A stretch of 64,000 bases of DNA from Methylobacterium sp. Leaf91. GTDB lineage: Bacteria > Pseudomonadota > Alphaproteobacteria > Rhizobiales > Beijerinckiaceae. The position numbers were made by a program, and so were the translations under genes. The first letter of the stretch is position 1; every line of letters starts with the position of its first letter. The DNA is taken from positions 243,848 to 307,847 of the forward strand of contig NZ_LMMP01000001.1 in assembly GCF_001422815.1 (NCBI RefSeq). Reading direction: 5' to 3'. Below the pieces are notes generated by a model, which did not search any database, was not told the origin of the DNA, and saw nothing but the letters and a program-made list of their open reading frames with translations. Of the stretch, positions 63,428 to 64,000 are shown one piece after another.

Positions 63428-64000
63428 ATGACGCGCCGCTCCCTCCCCCCGCAGGCCCGCTCACGCGGCGTCACGGCGGTGCTCGGGCCGACCAATACCG
63501 GCAAGACCCATCTCGCCATCGAGCGGATGCTCGCGCATCCGACGGGGATGATCGGGCTGCCCCTGCGCCTGCTGGCGCGGGAGGTCTACCTGCGCGTCGT
63601 CGCGCGGGTGGGGGTCGAGCAGGTCGCCCTCGTCACCGGCGAGGAGAAGATCAAGCCGGACCGGCCACGCTACTGGATCTCCACCATCGAGGCGATGCCG
63701 CGCGACCTCGACGTCGCCTTCGTGGCCATCGACGAAATCCAGCTCGCCGCCGACATGGACCGCGGCTACGTCTTCACCGACCGCCTGCTGCACCAGCGCG
63801 GGCGCGAGGAGACGCTGCTGATCGGCTCCTCCACTATGCTGCCCCTGGTGCAGTCGCTGATTCCCGGTGTACACACCACCACCCGCCCGCGCCTGTCGAA
63901 GCTCACCTTCGCGGGCGAGAAGAAGCTCGGGCGCCTGCCCCGGCGCACGGCCATCGTCGCCTTCTCGGCGGAGGAGGTCTACGCCATCGCCGAGCTGATC
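63428..64000 (+). CDS. SUV3-like ATP-dependent RNA helicase, partial
   Basis: Only the first 191 residues are in the window. Motif I is GPTNTGKTH, and the DEIQLA motif II, LIGSS motif III and TGEEK regions are visible, all matching the SUV3/mitochondrial degradasome-type helicase family, which Rhizobiales encode. The start ATG at 63428 gives a usual N-terminus. The gene continues beyond the window edge. Confidence 0.88.
   Translation, partial: MTRRSLPPQARSRGVTAVLGPTNTGKTHLAIERMLAHPTGMIGLPLRLLAREVYLRVVARVGVEQVALVTGEEKIKPDRPRYWISTIEAMPRDLDVAFVAIDEIQLAADMDRGYVFTDRLLHQRGREETLLIGSSTMLPLVQSLIPGVHTTTRPRLSKLTFAGEKKLGRLPRRTAIVAFSAEEVYAIAELI

Noticed and set aside
1..64000. CRISPR array, prophage, insertion sequence, tRNA or rRNA
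   Set aside because: No regular repeat-spacer pattern, no transposase or integrase, no phage structural genes and no RNA gene signature was seen in the window.

Overview
The window is a high-GC alphaproteobacterial chromosome segment, most probably from the Hyphomicrobiales (Rhizobiales) and plausibly Methylobacteriaceae. This rests on a ChvG / short HprK / EIIA-Man / HPr block at the left edge, a cobS-cobT pair near bolA and a DnaJ-like protein, rpmB beside a DUF3108 gene, and a ligase-associated exonuclease plus ATP-dependent ligase pair. Species-level assignment is inference; no rRNA or tRNA gene is present.

Layout. 1-1630: end of a ChvG-type sensor kinase, then hprK, a mannose-type EIIA and HPr, the regulatory phosphotransferase chain. 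1727-5393: a CelD-like hypothetical protein, a His-rich COG0523 zinc-type GTPase and a D,D-carboxypeptidase, all on the minus strand. 5776-7569: queE-queD-queC, making the 7-deazaguanine precursor preQ0. A 41-codon single-helix membrane ORF with a TTG start follows at 7714.

7952-46570 is one large accessory island for surface polysaccharide synthesis. It holds a WbaP-type initiating transferase, WecG/TagA transferase, UDP-xylose synthase, an outer-membrane export protein, a Crp-type regulator, a Wzx flippase, a Wzc/ExoP-like co-polymerase, a beta-helix protein, two GT4 glycosyltransferases, a sugar aminotransferase, UDP-glucose dehydrogenase, a GDP-mannose-3,5-epimerase-like enzyme, an SDR with a changed catalytic Lys, and an O-antigen ligase/polymerase. 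Together these are nearly all parts of a Wzy-dependent pathway. In the middle (20091-31945) sits a compact hybrid NRPS-PKS operon: formyltransferase, half condensation domain, glycine-type adenylation domain split by a luciferase-like monooxygenase, and PCP; then KS-AT-KR-DH-ACP-TE; then an FkbM methyltransferase. Two LuxR-type regulators with receiver-like domains lacking the phospho-acceptor Asp lie at 33875 and 45785. The hybrid assembly line is the most interesting system in the window.

46614-64000 returns to core genes: YjbQ-family protein, ATP-dependent DNA ligase and its MBL-fold exonuclease, a TPR methyltransferase, a DUF1275 membrane protein, arfB, bolA, a DnaJ-domain protein, cobS, a DUF29 gene, cobT, an EamA transporter, a TetR regulator with a DUF1348 gene and a perfect palindromic operator candidate, an AEC transporter, rpmB, DUF3108 and small exported proteins, and the start of a SUV3-like helicase cut by the window edge. 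Palindromic repeats occur between island genes, and one is read in frame through the DNA ligase gene.
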